64,000 nt of DNA, from positions 1 through 64,000 of the forward strand of contig NZ_JAHHZN010000002.1 in assembly GCF_018760735.1 (NCBI RefSeq), read 5' to 3'. Made by a program: the position numbers and the translations under genes. The notes under the pieces are model-generated. The model saw nothing but the letters and a program-made list of their open reading frames with translations. It did not search any database and was not told where the DNA came from. The DNA comes from Hymenobacter piscis. GTDB lineage: Bacteria > Bacteroidota > Bacteroidia > Cytophagales > Hymenobacteraceae. Below, in pieces: positions 1 through 7,487 of the stretch. Position 1 is the first letter of the stretch; every line of letters begins with the position of its first letter.

Positions 1-164
1 CGTTCGGGCAGGTCGCGCCAGGCGCAGCCTGTGCGCACCCGGTAGACCACGGCGTTGACAAAATGGCGGTTGTCGCGGCCGGTGCCGCCTGCCGTACCGG
101 CCTGCCCAAGCGTGTGTGGCTGAATCAGTTGCCATTCACGTTCCGTAAGTTCGTGGCGTCGCAT
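1..164 (-). CDS. IS5-family transposase, N-terminal part (cut by window edge)
   Basis: Reading leftward from an ATG at 164 gives an open frame that begins MRRHELTEREWQLIQPH and continues with RDNRHFVNAVVYRVRTGCAWRDLPE to the window edge. This is the N-terminal helix-turn-helix region (DUF4096) of IS5-type DDE transposases, in which the basic start, the EW..I..hLP pattern and the R.G..WRDLP motif are typical. Only about 54 residues are present, and the catalytic DDE domain would lie outside the window, so it cannot be said whether the element is intact. The right end of the element must lie in the stretch between 165 and about 240; I could not fix its terminal inverted repeat or target duplication. 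Confidence 0.8.
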   Translation of the reverse strand, partial: MRRHELTEREWQLIQPHTLGQAGTAGGTGRDNRHFVNAVVYRVRTGCAWRDLPE

Positions 165-194
165 CCCGCAAATTTAAACATGACTGTCCACACA

Positions 195-210
195 CTCTAG
201 TCGATTAGAG
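195..210. repeat. 16-bp imperfect palindrome beside the IS end
   Basis: CTCTA at 195-199 and TAGAG at 206-210 form a short palindrome with a partly symmetric centre (tcga). It sits where the right end of the IS5-type element is expected. It could belong to the terminal inverted repeat or mark the insertion target, but with only one end visible this cannot be decided. Confidence 0.4.
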
Positions 211-244
211 CTATAACTGATGCTTATCTCTCTCGCACTTTCTT

Positions 245-290
245 CACATTCCAACACATTTCTCACATTAACCCACATTACCGTCACATT
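245..290. repeat. Five CACATT repeats at about 10-bp spacing
   Basis: CACATT occurs with starts at 245, 255, 264, 274 and 285, so the units are 9-11 bp apart, about one helical turn. The tract lies between the IS end and the 3' end of the ABC permease gene. Its function is unknown. It may be a variant of the short tandem tracts found beside many other gene ends in this window. Confidence 0.6.
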
Positions 291-300
291 AGCCCCGCCC

Positions 301-1359
301 CTACCCCAGCTTTACCCGGGGGTCGAGCAGGGCGTAGAAGATGTCGACGACGATGTTGACGACCACGAACAGGGCCGCAATGAAAATGGTAGCGCCCATC
401 ACGACCGGAAAATCGAGGTTTTCCACGGCGCGGAGCGTGACGGTACCCAGGCCTTTCCAGTTAAAAATGTACTCGATGAAAAAGGCCCCGGCCATGAGCG
501 AAGCCAGCCAGCCCGACACGGCCGTGATAACCGGATTCAGGGCATTTTTGAGCGCGTGGCCCACTACCACCCGGTAACCGGAAAGCCCCTTGGCCCGGGC
601 CGTGCGGATGTAATCCTGGCTGAGCACATCCAGCATGGAGGAGCGGGTGAGCTGCACGATGATGGCCAGCGGCCGCACGCCCAGCGCCAGAGCCGGCAGC
701 AACAGGTTTTTGAGCACCAGGTGGCGGCCCGTGAAAGGGTCGGTTTCGTAGAGCTGGCCGGTGAGGTTGAGGCCCGTCAGGTGGCTCCAGTAAAAGCCGA
801 ACGTGATGGCAATGAGAATCCCGGCCACGAAGGAAGGCACCGAAATGCCCAGAATGGACGTTGAAACCAGGGCCCGGTCGAGCCAGGTGTGGGCGCGCAG
901 GGCGGCCACAATGCCCAGCCCGATGCCCGCCACGGTGGCCAGCAGCATGGCCGCCAGGGCCAGCCAGAGCGTGCCCGTGAAGTGGTCGAGCAGGATGCGC
1001 AGCACCTCCTGGTTGCTCTGAAAGGAGCGGCGCAGGTAGGGCGCCTTCAGCACCAGCGCCCGCCCGCCTCCCGTCGGCACCAGGGCCAGACCGCCGTATT
1101 TGGCCACGCCCGCCGAATCGCGCGGGTGCAGCCCCACCGGCGACACGTCGTTGAGGTAGCCCAGCAACTGACCGGGCAGAGGCTGGTCGAGGCCCAGGTC
1201 GCGGGCAATGGCGGCGCGGGTCACGGCGTCGGAGCGCTGGCCGGCCAGCAGGGCCACCGGGTCGCCGGGCAGCACCTGAAACAGGAAAAACACCGTGCAG
1301 GCCACTCCCACCAGCACCAGTACCCCCTGCCACAATCGACTGATGATGAATTGAATCAT
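301..1359 (-). CDS. ABC transporter permease, dipeptide/oligopeptide type (DppB/OppB-like)
   Basis: A 352-residue inner-membrane permease of the DppB/OppB type, which forms half of the translocation channel of a peptide or nickel ABC importer. It starts MIQFIISRLWQGVLVLVGV, a first membrane helix, followed by the FFLFQVLPGDPV motif typical of this family. A periplasmic loop follows, then about five more helices. The cytoplasmic ATPase-coupling EAA-type segment is YIRTARAKGLSGYRVVVGHALKNAL (residues roughly 250-275), and the protein ends near DPRVKLG, as family members do. The partner permease, ATPase and binding protein are not in the window; in Bacteroidota these genes are often scattered. 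The upstream side carries a hairpin made of tandem repeats (1365-1489). Substrate cannot be inferred. Confidence 0.9.
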   Translation of the reverse strand: MIQFIISRLWQGVLVLVGVACTVFFLFQVLPGDPVALLAGQRSDAVTRAAIARDLGLDQPLPGQLLGYLNDVSPVGLHPRDSAGVAKYGGLALVPTGGGRALVLKAPYLRRSFQSNQEVLRILLDHFTGTLWLALAAMLLATVAGIGLGIVAALRAHTWLDRALVSTSILGISVPSFVAGILIAITFGFYWSHLTGLNLTGQLYETDPFTGRHLVLKNLLLPALALGVRPLAIIVQLTRSSMLDVLSQDYIRTARAKGLSGYRVVVGHALKNALNPVITAVSGWLASLMAGAFFIEYIFNWKGLGTVTLRAVENLDFPVVMGATIFIAALFVVVNIVVDIFYALLDPRVKLG

Positions 1360-1364
1360 AGTTT

Positions 1365-1489
1365 CAGTTGTCAGTTGCCAGTTGTCAGTTGCCAGTTGTC
1401 AGTTGCCAGTTGTCAGTTGCCAGTTGCCAGTTGTCAGGTTGTTCTGGCAACTAGACACTGGCAACTGACAACTAACAACTGGCAACTGA
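1365..1489. repeat. Tandem CAGTTGCCAGTTGTC tract with inverted partner
   Basis: From 1365 to about 1437 the words CAGTTGCC and AGTTGTC alternate. From 1445 to 1489 the complementary words GGCAACTG and GACAACT follow in the opposite sense, so the tract can fold into a long hairpin. It fills the whole gap between the ABC permease start (1359) and the end of the next gene (1491). The same vocabulary forms the outer arms of the composite element at 7135-7398, but here there is no conserved inner core. Confidence 0.85.
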
Positions 1490-1490
1490 A

Positions 1491-2597
1491 TTACAGTTCT
1501 TCCTCCAGCTTGGCGGTGGCGGGGATGTCGTGGTAGTGGTATTTACTTTTCACGACGCCGTTCTGGAGCAGCAGTAGGCCGGGGTTGGAGCGGATCATAG
1601 ACTTGAGCACGGTGGCGTCGGCGAAGTAGTAGGGGCCGGCCAGGTTCACGTCGTGGCGGAAGGCATCGAACTCGGCGGGGCTGCTGCTGGTGATAATCAG
1701 GGGCTGCATCTGCTTGCGCGACCTGGCCGCGTCTTCCAGCAGCTTCCCGATTTCCTTGAACCGGTCCCGGTCGGCTTCGTGCACGTTCTGAATGATGAGC
1801 AGCAGCTTGTTGCCCGTAAGCACCTCCTGGGTGTGGTCCTGGCCCGCGGCGTCGAAGACGGAGAAATCGGTGATGACGGGGCGGCTGGCCTCGGGGTTGA
1901 GCACTTCCATGCTCTTGTACTTCCAGGTGGAGTCGGTGGGGTACTCGGTGAAGGTTTTCGACTCGCCATTGCGCTCCATCACGTACTGATAGCGGGCCTG
2001 CTCGCGGGGCTTCATCAGCTCCCCGATATCGTTGCCGACTTTATAGGGCAGAAAATCGAAGTAGGGCAAGTGGCCCAGGGCGCGTACCCCGATGCCGATG
2101 GCCACGGCCGAGGCGAAGGTGATGTACATCACGCCCACCGTGCCGCGGGCAAATACCCGGCGCAGGTAGCGCTGGTTGTAAAACACCACCGCCCACAGGC
2201 CCAGCAGCACCATATCCTTGGCAAACGAGGTCCAGGGCGTGAGCTTGATGAAGTCGCCGAAGCAGCCGCAGTCGGTTACCTTGTTGAAAGCGGCCGAGTA
2301 GAAGGTCAGGAAGCCGAAGAAAATCAGCAGACCCAGCAGCACCCGCAGGGTCTGGGGCAGCATCCAGCGCAGCAGCACGGCCACGCCCAGCACTACTTCC
2401 AGGGAGCTCAGAAACAGGCTGATAAAGCGCGAATAGGGCACGAAGAACTGAAAGAACGAGCCGAAATCCCGGCTGAACACCTCGAAATACTCCTCCAGCT
2501 TGAGCGCCGTCCCGATGGGGTCGTTCAGCTTCACGAGGCCCGAGAAAATGAATACCACGCCCAGCAGCAGCCAGCAGATTCGGGTGAATTGTTTCAT
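1491..2597 (-). CDS. BT_3928-family membrane protein (DoxX/MauE-like with C-terminal thioredoxin-like region)
   Basis: A 368-residue protein with four to five membrane helices in the first 170 residues. It resembles DoxX/MauE redox-associated proteins and matches what is annotated in Bacteroidota as the BT_3928 family. A pair of cysteines, Cys110 and Cys112 in TDCGCFGDFIKLTPW, lies in a loop between helices, the position expected for thiol exchange. The C-terminal half (about 180-368) is soluble and contains a stretch reminiscent of a thioredoxin fold (KLLLIIQNVHEADRDRFKEI, and later NPGLLLLQNGVV) without a clear CxxC. A role in disulphide or thiol chemistry at the membrane is inference. It runs in the same direction as the DUF1599 gene upstream, separated by about 150 bases. 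No consensus -7 element is clear; CATCTTTG at 2648-2655 (minus strand) is a near match. Confidence 0.8.
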   Translation of the reverse strand: MKQFTRICWLLLGVVFIFSGLVKLNDPIGTALKLEEYFEVFSRDFGSFFQFFVPYSRFISLFLSSLEVVLGVAVLLRWMLPQTLRVLLGLLIFFGFLTFYSAAFNKVTDCGCFGDFIKLTPWTSFAKDMVLLGLWAVVFYNQRYLRRVFARGTVGVMYITFASAVAIGIGVRALGHLPYFDFLPYKVGNDIGELMKPREQARYQYVMERNGESKTFTEYPTDSTWKYKSMEVLNPEASRPVITDFSVFDAAGQDHTQEVLTGNKLLLIIQNVHEADRDRFKEIGKLLEDAARSRKQMQPLIITSSSPAEFDAFRHDVNLAGPYYFADATVLKSMIRSNPGLLLLQNGVVKSKYHYHDIPATAKLEEEL

Positions 2598-2599
2598 GT

Positions 2600-2634
2600 T
2601 AGGGTCTTGGGGGCTTAGGGTCTTGGGAGCTTGG
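2600..2634. repeat. TTAGGGTCTTGGGGGC tandem repeat, left partner
   Basis: Two units of AGGGTCTTGGG(GGC/AGC) separated by TT. A related sequence lies in inverted orientation at 3494-3524, on the other side of the DUF1599 gene. The pair therefore frames that gene. Confidence 0.6.
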
Positions 2635-2747
2635 ATGCCGCCTTGTACGCAAAGATGCGGCTTAGATTCGGTTAGGACGAAAGATTGAACGGCTGGGCTG
2701 CTTCCGGCTCCTCCGGCGAACCAGCAAGCTCGGACTGACGCTCTTTC

Positions 2748-3344
2748 TTAAAGTGACGTTTCTGCCCCGGTCCCCCGGTGCCCCGGTCCCTCAGAACCCA
2801 AACCGCCAACCCCCATCTTGATGAGCACGAACACGGCGTAGTTGAGCATGTCGCGGTAGTTGGCTTCCACGCCTTCCGACACCCGGGTCTGGCCGCCGAG
2901 GTCCTCAATCTGCTTGGTGCGGTGCAGCTTCATGAGGATGATATCGGTGATGCTTTCGATGCGCATCTGCCGCCAGGCTTCGCCGTAGTCGTGGTTTTTG
3001 GCGAACAGCAGTTGGCGGTTGGCCTCCACCTGCTCGTCGTAGGCGCGGGCCACGGCGGCGGGCTCCAGGTCCAAGGGCGCGTTGGCGGGCAGGCGCTGCT
3101 GCATGAGGGCGATGAGGCAGTAGTTGATGATGGCCACGAACTCCTCCTCCACCCCGTCGGCCACCAGCTGCACACCCTTTTCCTGAATGCTGCGGATGCG
3201 CTGGGCCTTGATGTAGAGCTGGTCGGTGATGCTGGGCAGGCGCAGGATGCGCCAGGCCGTGCCATAGTCGTGGGTTTTGGCCAGAAACAGCGTCCGGCAC
3301 CGGTCAATTACCCGGTTGTATTCGGTCTGGGTTTGATTCTCCAA
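2748..3344 (-). CDS. DUF1599 (nucleotide-modification-associated domain 1) protein, internally duplicated
   Basis: A soluble helical protein of about 198 residues made of two copies of the same domain. Copy one has LAKTHDYGTAWRILRLPSIT and later the sequence DGVEEEFVAIINYCL; copy two has FAKNHDYGEAWRQMRIESIT and SEGVEANYRDMLNYAVF. HDYGxAW, the I..K..R..I stretch and EGV..N(Y) are the recurring motifs. The family (PF07659) is called nucleotide-modification-associated domain 1; the biochemical role is unknown to me. The frame is open to 3452, but the extra N-terminus is low-complexity and overlaps the divergent folP leader. I place the start at TTG 3342-3344 (LENQTQTEYNRV), where homologues would begin. 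The C-terminal tail after KMGVGG reads through a CCCCGGTCCC-rich repeat and is probably not conserved. Low conservation of the tail and the non-ATG start are the main uncertainties. Confidence 0.8.
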   Translation of the reverse strand: MENQTQTEYNRVIDRCRTLFLAKTHDYGTAWRILRLPSITDQLYIKAQRIRSIQEKGVQLVADGVEEEFVAIINYCLIALMQQRLPANAPLDLEPAAVARAYDEQVEANRQLLFAKNHDYGEAWRQMRIESITDIILMKLHRTKQIEDLGGQTRVSEGVEANYRDMLNYAVFVLIKMGVGGLGSEGPGHRGTGAETSL

Positions 3345-3493
3345 GTTTTTGCGGCTATTTTGTCGGTAGGGTCTCGGGGACTTCGGGTGCGGGCCGCGGG
3401 ATGAGGTGCCGGCCTCCTGCCGAAACAAGCCCCCGGCTCCATCAGGCGCCATCTTTTTCGCTGCTTGTCAGGCGGAATACAAGGCGCTGGCCC

Positions 3494-3524
3494 GTCATCC
3501 CAGACCCTAAGCCCCCAAAACCCT
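3494..3524. repeat. CCCAGACCCTAAGCCCCC repeat, right inverted partner
   Basis: On the minus strand this reads GGGTTTTGGGGGCTTAGGGTCTGGG, clearly related to 2600-2634 on the plus strand. It lies immediately in front of the folP start, so it may be part of that leader. Confidence 0.6.
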
Positions 3525-4400
3525 ATGCAAACGCAAGATACGTGCTTTTCCCCGACGCAAACCCTGCGCTGCCCCGGGGGGCGGGTGCTCGATTTGCGCC
3601 GACCGCGGGTGATGGGCATCCTCAACCTGACCCCCGATTCGTTTTACGAAGGCAGCCGCGTGGCCGCCACCGACGAGCTGCTGCGCCGGGCCGACCGCAT
3701 GCTGCAGGACGGGGCCGCCGTGCTCGACCTGGGCGGCTACTCCTCCCGGCCCGGGGCCGAGCACATCAGCGCCGACGAGGAAAAGCGCCGCCTGCTGCCC
3801 GCCGTGGAAGCCCTGCGCCGCGAGTTTCCGGCTGCCTTACTGTCGGTGGATACGTTCCGGGGGGCGGTGGCCGCCGAGGCCGTAGCCGCCGGGGCCGACA
3901 TCCTCAACGACATCAGCGGGGGCACTTTGGATGCCGAGATGCTGCCCACCGCCGGCCGCCTGGGCGTGCCCTACATTCTGATGCACCTGCGCGGCACGCC
4001 CCAGACCATGACCCAGCACACCCACTACGAGCACGACCTGGTGCTGGAGCTGGTGCGCTACTTCCGCGAAAAGCTCACCGGGCTGCGCGCCCTGGGCCTG
4101 ACCGACGTCGTGCTCGACCCCGGCTTCGGATTTGCCAAAACCCCGGCCCAGAGCCACGAGCTGCTGCGGCGCCTGCCCGAGCTGCACGTGCTGGGGTTGC
4201 CGGTGCTGGCGGGCCTCTCGCGCAAAAGCATGGTCTACAAACCCCTGGGCCTCACGCCCGAGGCCGCCCTGGCCGGCACCATCAGCGTAAACACGCTGGC
4301 CGTGCTCAACGGGGCCCGCCTGCTGCGCGTACACGACGTGGCCGAGGCCGTGCAAACCATCCAGCTCGTATCAAACACTTATCCCCCGATTTCTCCGTGA
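3525..4400 (+). CDS. folP: Dihydropteroate synthase
   Basis: Condenses 6-hydroxymethyl-dihydropterin pyrophosphate with p-aminobenzoate to dihydropteroate in folate synthesis; cytoplasmic. The 291-residue TIM barrel carries the family signatures VMGILNLTPDSFYEGSR (strand 1), DLGGYSSRPGAE (pyrophosphate loop), DILNDISGG, LDPGFGFAKT and GLSRKSM. ATG 3525 is preferred over an in-frame ATG at 3465, because the intervening residues are encoded by the intergenic repeat and conserved sequence begins only at RVLDLRRPRVMGIL. The stop overlaps the start of cdaA by GTGA, so the two are almost certainly translated together. It is divergent from the DUF1599 gene. Confidence 0.95.
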   Translation: MQTQDTCFSPTQTLRCPGGRVLDLRRPRVMGILNLTPDSFYEGSRVAATDELLRRADRMLQDGAAVLDLGGYSSRPGAEHISADEEKRRLLPAVEALRREFPAALLSVDTFRGAVAAEAVAAGADILNDISGGTLDAEMLPTAGRLGVPYILMHLRGTPQTMTQHTHYEHDLVLELVRYFREKLTGLRALGLTDVVLDPGFGFAKTPAQSHELLRRLPELHVLGLPVLAGLSRKSMVYKPLGLTPEAALAGTISVNTLAVLNGARLLRVHDVAEAVQTIQLVSNTYPPISP

Positions 4401-5236
4401 TTGGCTCCTTCTCCATCGGCTTCCTGCGCATTGGCTGGATCGACGTCGTGGACGTGCTGCTGGTCACGGCCCTGTTTTATCAGCTCTACAAGCTGCTGAC
4501 CGGCAGCGTGGCGCTCAAGGTGTTCCTGGGCTTCATGTCGCTCTACCTGTTTTACCTGGTGGTGAAGGCCGTAGGCATGGAGCTGCTCACCAGCATTCTG
4601 GGGCAGTTTATGAGCGTGGGCGTGCTGGCCGGCATCATCCTGTTTCAGCAGGAAATCCGGCGGTTTCTGCTCAACGTGGGCAAGGCCACCTCCTTCGGCA
4701 GCCGCATGCGGGTGTTTCCGTGGCGGCGCGATGCCAGCGAGGAGCGCATGAACGTGACGCCCTTTATTGAGGCGGCCAAGAGCCTGGCCGGCAAGCAGAC
4801 CGGGGCCCTGATTGCCTTCAGCCTGGCCTCCGACCTCAAGTTCTTTGCCGACTCCGGCGACCTGATTGACGCCACCGTGAGCAAGCGTCTGCTCATGAGC
4901 ATCTTCAACAAAACCAGCCCCCTGCACGATGGGGCGGTGATTATTACCAACGGCCGCATCAAGGCCGCGCGCTGCATTCTGCCGGTGAGCGAAAACCCCG
5001 ACGTGCCGGCCGCCCTGGGTCTGCGCCACCGCGCCGCCATCGGCCTGACGGAAGTAACCGACGCCGTGGTGCTGGTGGTGAGCGAGGAAACCGGCCAGAT
5101 TTCGCTCGTGCGCGGCGGGGAAGTATTCCGCAACCTGGCCCCGGCCGACCTGCGCGCCCGCCTCAACGAGTTCCTCTTCGACGCCGAGCCCAAGCCCGCC
5201 CCGGCCGGCCCCCGGGCGGCGGAGGTAGCGGCCTAG
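4397..5236 (+). CDS. cdaA: Diadenylate cyclase, membrane-anchored CdaA type
   Basis: Makes the second messenger cyclic di-AMP from two ATP molecules. The 279-residue protein begins with three membrane helices (residues about 1-80, IGFLRIGWIDVVDVLLV and following), then a DAC domain with both nucleotide motifs: SPLHDGAVIITNGRI (DGA) and GLRHRAAIGLTE (RHR). The start is GTG 4397, giving MIGSFSIGFLRIGW, which matches the beginning of family members; the upstream in-frame extension is a shadow of folP. The overlap with the folP stop suggests translational coupling. Folate-gene adjacency is common for cdaA in Bacteroidota. The last 20 residues are an Ala/Pro-rich tail. No regulator (CdaR) is nearby. 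Confidence 0.95.
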   Translation: MIGSFSIGFLRIGWIDVVDVLLVTALFYQLYKLLTGSVALKVFLGFMSLYLFYLVVKAVGMELLTSILGQFMSVGVLAGIILFQQEIRRFLLNVGKATSFGSRMRVFPWRRDASEERMNVTPFIEAAKSLAGKQTGALIAFSLASDLKFFADSGDLIDATVSKRLLMSIFNKTSPLHDGAVIITNGRIKAARCILPVSENPDVPAALGLRHRAAIGLTEVTDAVVLVVSEETGQISLVRGGEVFRNLAPADLRARLNEFLFDAEPKPAPAGPRAAEVAA

Positions 5237-5248
5237 GCGGCCGCGCCT

Positions 5249-5638
5249 TTACGCGTGGCGCAGCCAGGAATACGCCTCTTCGGCATCGGTGAACGTATCG
5301 GCCACCAGATGAGTCTGGCGGGCCATTACCCGGTCGGTATCGATGCGGGCGCTCAGGTTGTGGGGCACTACCCAGGCCAGGGCCCGCACCCCGGCGGCGG
5401 CCAGGGCCCGGAAGTAGTCCTGCACCAGCCAGCGGGTCAGTTCGCTCCAGCCGTCCAGGTCCAGGGTGGCATCGTTGAGGATTTTGGTGGTGCCCGTCTG
5501 CCGGATTTTTTGCAGAATCAGCAGGCAGGCGGCCTTGGATTCGGCCTCGTTGTGGGCGCCGCGCCAGGTCAGGTGGAGCCAGTGGTTGCGCGTGTCGTGG
5601 ATGATGGTCAGGCCAGGGGTATCAGTAAGCGTTTTCAT
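5249..5638 (-). CDS. Small STAS/SpoIIAA-like domain protein
   Basis: A 129-residue soluble protein. The pattern of alternating short strands and helices, LHLTWRGAHNEAESKAACLLI near residues 22-42 and VRALAWVVPHNLS in the second half, resembles the SpoIIAA/STAS-like proteins common in Hymenobacter-type genomes. It has no signal peptide or membrane helix. It converges with cdaA, with only 12 bases between the stops. A regulatory or lipid-binding role is only a guess from the fold; no catalytic motif is visible. Confidence 0.6.
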   Translation of the reverse strand: MKTLTDTPGLTIIHDTRNHWLHLTWRGAHNEAESKAACLLILQKIRQTGTTKILNDATLDLDGWSELTRWLVQDYFRALAAAGVRALAWVVPHNLSARIDTDRVMARQTHLVADTFTDAEEAYSWLRHA

Positions 5639-5793
5639 AGCGGAGGACAGGTAGGCGGAGCCATTTTCCCTTCAAGAAAAGCAGTAGCCCGCTACCGGCC
5701 CGGCACCCGGCCCGGTCGGGCCGCCGGCCCTGGCCACCAACCCGGCAGCAACCAACTCACAGTCAAGTATATATCATACTTTTATTTCCCTGA

Positions 5794-5833
5794 CAAAAAA
5801 TCGGCCCGGCGGAAATACTTCCGCCGGGCCGAT
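5794..5833 (-). terminator. Intrinsic terminator of kbl
   Basis: A perfect 15-bp stem (5800-5814 with 5819-5833, loop atac) followed on the minus strand by TTTTTTG. It lies about 30 bases beyond the kbl stop and faces the right way. The gap 5639-5793 holds nothing else recognisable apart from a short GGCCCGG-rich stretch and an AT-rich stretch at about 5765-5790. Confidence 0.9.
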
Positions 5834-5864
5834 GCTGTAGTACCCTATTGTCCGCGTTGCCGGA

Positions 5865-7061
5865 CTACTTGAGCACCTCCAGCTCCTTCCCCACTGCGAT
5901 GAAAGCGGCAATGGCCTGGTCGAGGTGGGCGCGGGTGTGGGCGGCCGAGAGCTGCACCCGGATGCGAGCCTGGCCCTTGGGCACCACGGGGAAGTAGAAG
6001 CCCACCACGTAAATACCTTTTTCCAGCATGCGGGCCGCAAATTCCTGGCTCAGCTTGGCGTCGTAGAGCATCACGGGCACAATGGGGTGCTCCCCGGGCT
6101 TGATGTCGAAGCCGGCGGCCGTCATCTGCTCGCGGAAGTACTTGGTGTTTTCTTCGAGCTGGTCGCGGAGTTGGGTGCTTTCGGTGAGCAGCTCCAGCAC
6201 CCGCAGGGAGGCGCCCACAATGGCGGGCGCCAGGGTGTTGCTGAACAGGTAGGGGCGGCTGCGCTGGCGCAGCATATCAATGATTTCCTTGCGGCCGCTC
6301 GTGAAGCCGCCCATGGCCCCGCCCAGGGCCTTGCCCAGGGTGCCGGTGATGATATCCACGCGGCCCAGCACGTTGCGGTACTCGTGGGTGCCGCGGCCGG
6401 TTTTGCCCAGGAAGCCCATCGAGTGGCACTCGTCAATCATGACCAGGGCCTCGTACTTATCGGCCAGGTCGCAGATTTTGTCGAGCTGGGCGATGGTGCC
6501 GTCCATGGAGAACGAGCCGTCCGTCACGATGATGCGGTGGCGGCTGCCCTTGGCCCGGGCGTCCTGGAGCTGCTTTTCCAAGTCCTGCATGTCGTTGTGC
6601 TGGTAGCGGTAGCGCTGGGCCTTGCACAGGCGCACCCCATCGATGATGGAGGCGTGGTTGAGCGCGTCGGAGATAATGGCATCCTGCTCATTGAACAGGG
6701 GCTCGAACACGCCGCCGTTGGCGTCGAAGGCCGCCGCGTAGAGGATGGTGTCCTCGGTGCCCAGGAACTCGGCCAGCTTGGCTTCGAGCTGCTTGTGAAT
6801 ATCCTGGGTGCCGCAGATAAAGCGCACCGACGACAGGCCGTAGCCGTGGGTGTCAATCGTGTCCTTGGCGGCCTGGATGACCTCGGGGTGGGAGCTCAGG
6901 CCCAGGTAGTTGTTGGCGCAGAAGTTCAGGACTTCGCCGGCCTCGTTGGTTTCAATTTCGGCGCCCTGGGGCGAAGTAATCACGCGCTCCTGCTTGTAGA
7001 GGCCGTTGTCTTTGATTTCCTGGAGCTGCTGCTGAAGATCGGGCTGAAGGGTGGTGTACAT
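5865..7061 (-). CDS. kbl: Glycine C-acetyltransferase (2-amino-3-ketobutyrate CoA ligase)
   Basis: A PLP enzyme of the alpha-oxoamine synthase family that cleaves 2-amino-3-ketobutyrate with CoA into glycine and acetyl-CoA, the second step of threonine breakdown. The 398 residues include [14 protein letters not shown] near the start, [16 protein letters not shown], the PLP-contacting [16 protein letters not shown] and the lysine in [15 protein letters not shown]. Start [13 protein letters not shown] at 7061; an open extension upstream runs into the intergenic repeat and is discarded. A TAnnTTTG element (7114-7121) gives it its own promoter and a strong terminator follows it. The first-step enzyme, SDR-type threonine dehydrogenase, is 3 kb away on the other strand. 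Confidence 0.97.
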   Translation of the reverse strand: MYTTLQPDLQQQLQEIKDNGLYKQERVITSPQGAEIETNEAGEVLNFCANNYLGLSSHPEVIQAAKDTIDTHGYGLSSVRFICGTQDIHKQLEAKLAEFLGTEDTILYAAAFDANGGVFEPLFNEQDAIISDALNHASIIDGVRLCKAQRYRYQHNDMQDLEKQLQDARAKGSRHRIIVTDGSFSMDGTIAQLDKICDLADKYEALVMIDECHSMGFLGKTGRGTHEYRNVLGRVDIITGTLGKALGGAMGGFTSGRKEIIDMLRQRSRPYLFSNTLAPAIVGASLRVLELLTESTQLRDQLEENTKYFREQMTAAGFDIKPGEHPIVPVMLYDAKLSQEFAARMLEKGIYVVGFYFPVVPKGQARIRVQLSAAHTRAHLDQAIAAFIAVGKELEVLK

Positions 7062-7113
7062 GCGGTGAAGGAGCGAAGAAGTGAAGGAGTGGGAATCTAT
7101 ACGTAGGCAAACG

Positions 7114-7121
7114 CAAAGGTA
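7114..7121 (-). promoter_or_regulatory. Bacteroidota -7 element (TACCTTTG) of kbl
   Basis: TACCTTTG on the minus strand matches TAnnTTTG, 52 bases before the kbl ATG. No convincing -33 TTG is seen upstream, where the tandem-repeat arm begins. Confidence 0.6.
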
Positions 7122-7134
7122 CGGCTCCTGTTTA

Positions 7135-7398
7135 GTTGGTTGTTGGTTGTTGGTTGTCAGTTGCTGGTTGTCAGTTGTTGGTTGTTGGTTGGCAGGGAAA
7201 AGGAACGTCATTCCGAGCGCAGCCGAGGAATCTCGCGTGCTAATGTTGCGTCAACTACCCCTGACGACAGAATTACCAATGCACGCGAGATTCCTCGGCT
7301 GCGCTCGGAATGACGTTCCTTTCTCTGCCAACTGGCAACTGACAACCACCAACTGACAACCAACAACTGACAACCAACAACTGACAACCAGCAACTGA
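7135..7398. repeat. Composite hairpin element A1 (CATTCCGAGCG family, TTGGTTG arms)
   Basis: The inner core has two perfect complementary arms of 42 bases (7199-7240 and 7281-7322) around a 40-base loop. Outside this lie tandem GTTGGTTGTTGG/GTCAGTTG words (7136-7195), answered on the other side by CAACTGACAACCAACAACTG words (7327-7398), so the whole 264 bp is one nested inverted repeat. It lies between the divergent starts of kbl and the TerC gene, so it cannot be just a terminator. The loop contains GACGACAGAATTACC, shared with other copies. The right arm lacks the ACATCAGCA-type segment found in copies A2 and A7. Confidence 0.92.
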
Positions 7399-7487
7399 AC
7401 GCCTCCGCCATCTTTTCCCGCTAAAAGCCGTTGCTTTGTTTTCACGCCCCGGGGTGCCGCAGTATGGCCGCCGGGGATAGCCTTCCT

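Noticed and set aside
1365..1489. CRISPR-like array in the CAGTTG tract
   Set aside because: Units are 7-8 bp with no spacers and no cas genes; it is a simple tandem repeat with an inverted partner.
3401..4396. N-terminal extension of CdaA covering all of folP
   Set aside because: The extra residues are Arg/Ala-rich shadow of folP; CdaA homologues start at the GTG 4397.
5925..7106. Long plus-strand reading frame opposite kbl (393 codons)
   Set aside because: Antisense shadow typical of GC-rich DNA; composition full of His/Gly/Gln/Val, no motif, and kbl is certain.
7199..7322. Integron attC sites or IS ends for family A
   Set aside because: No integrase, no core sites, no flanking target duplication or transposase; arms are longer and perfect.
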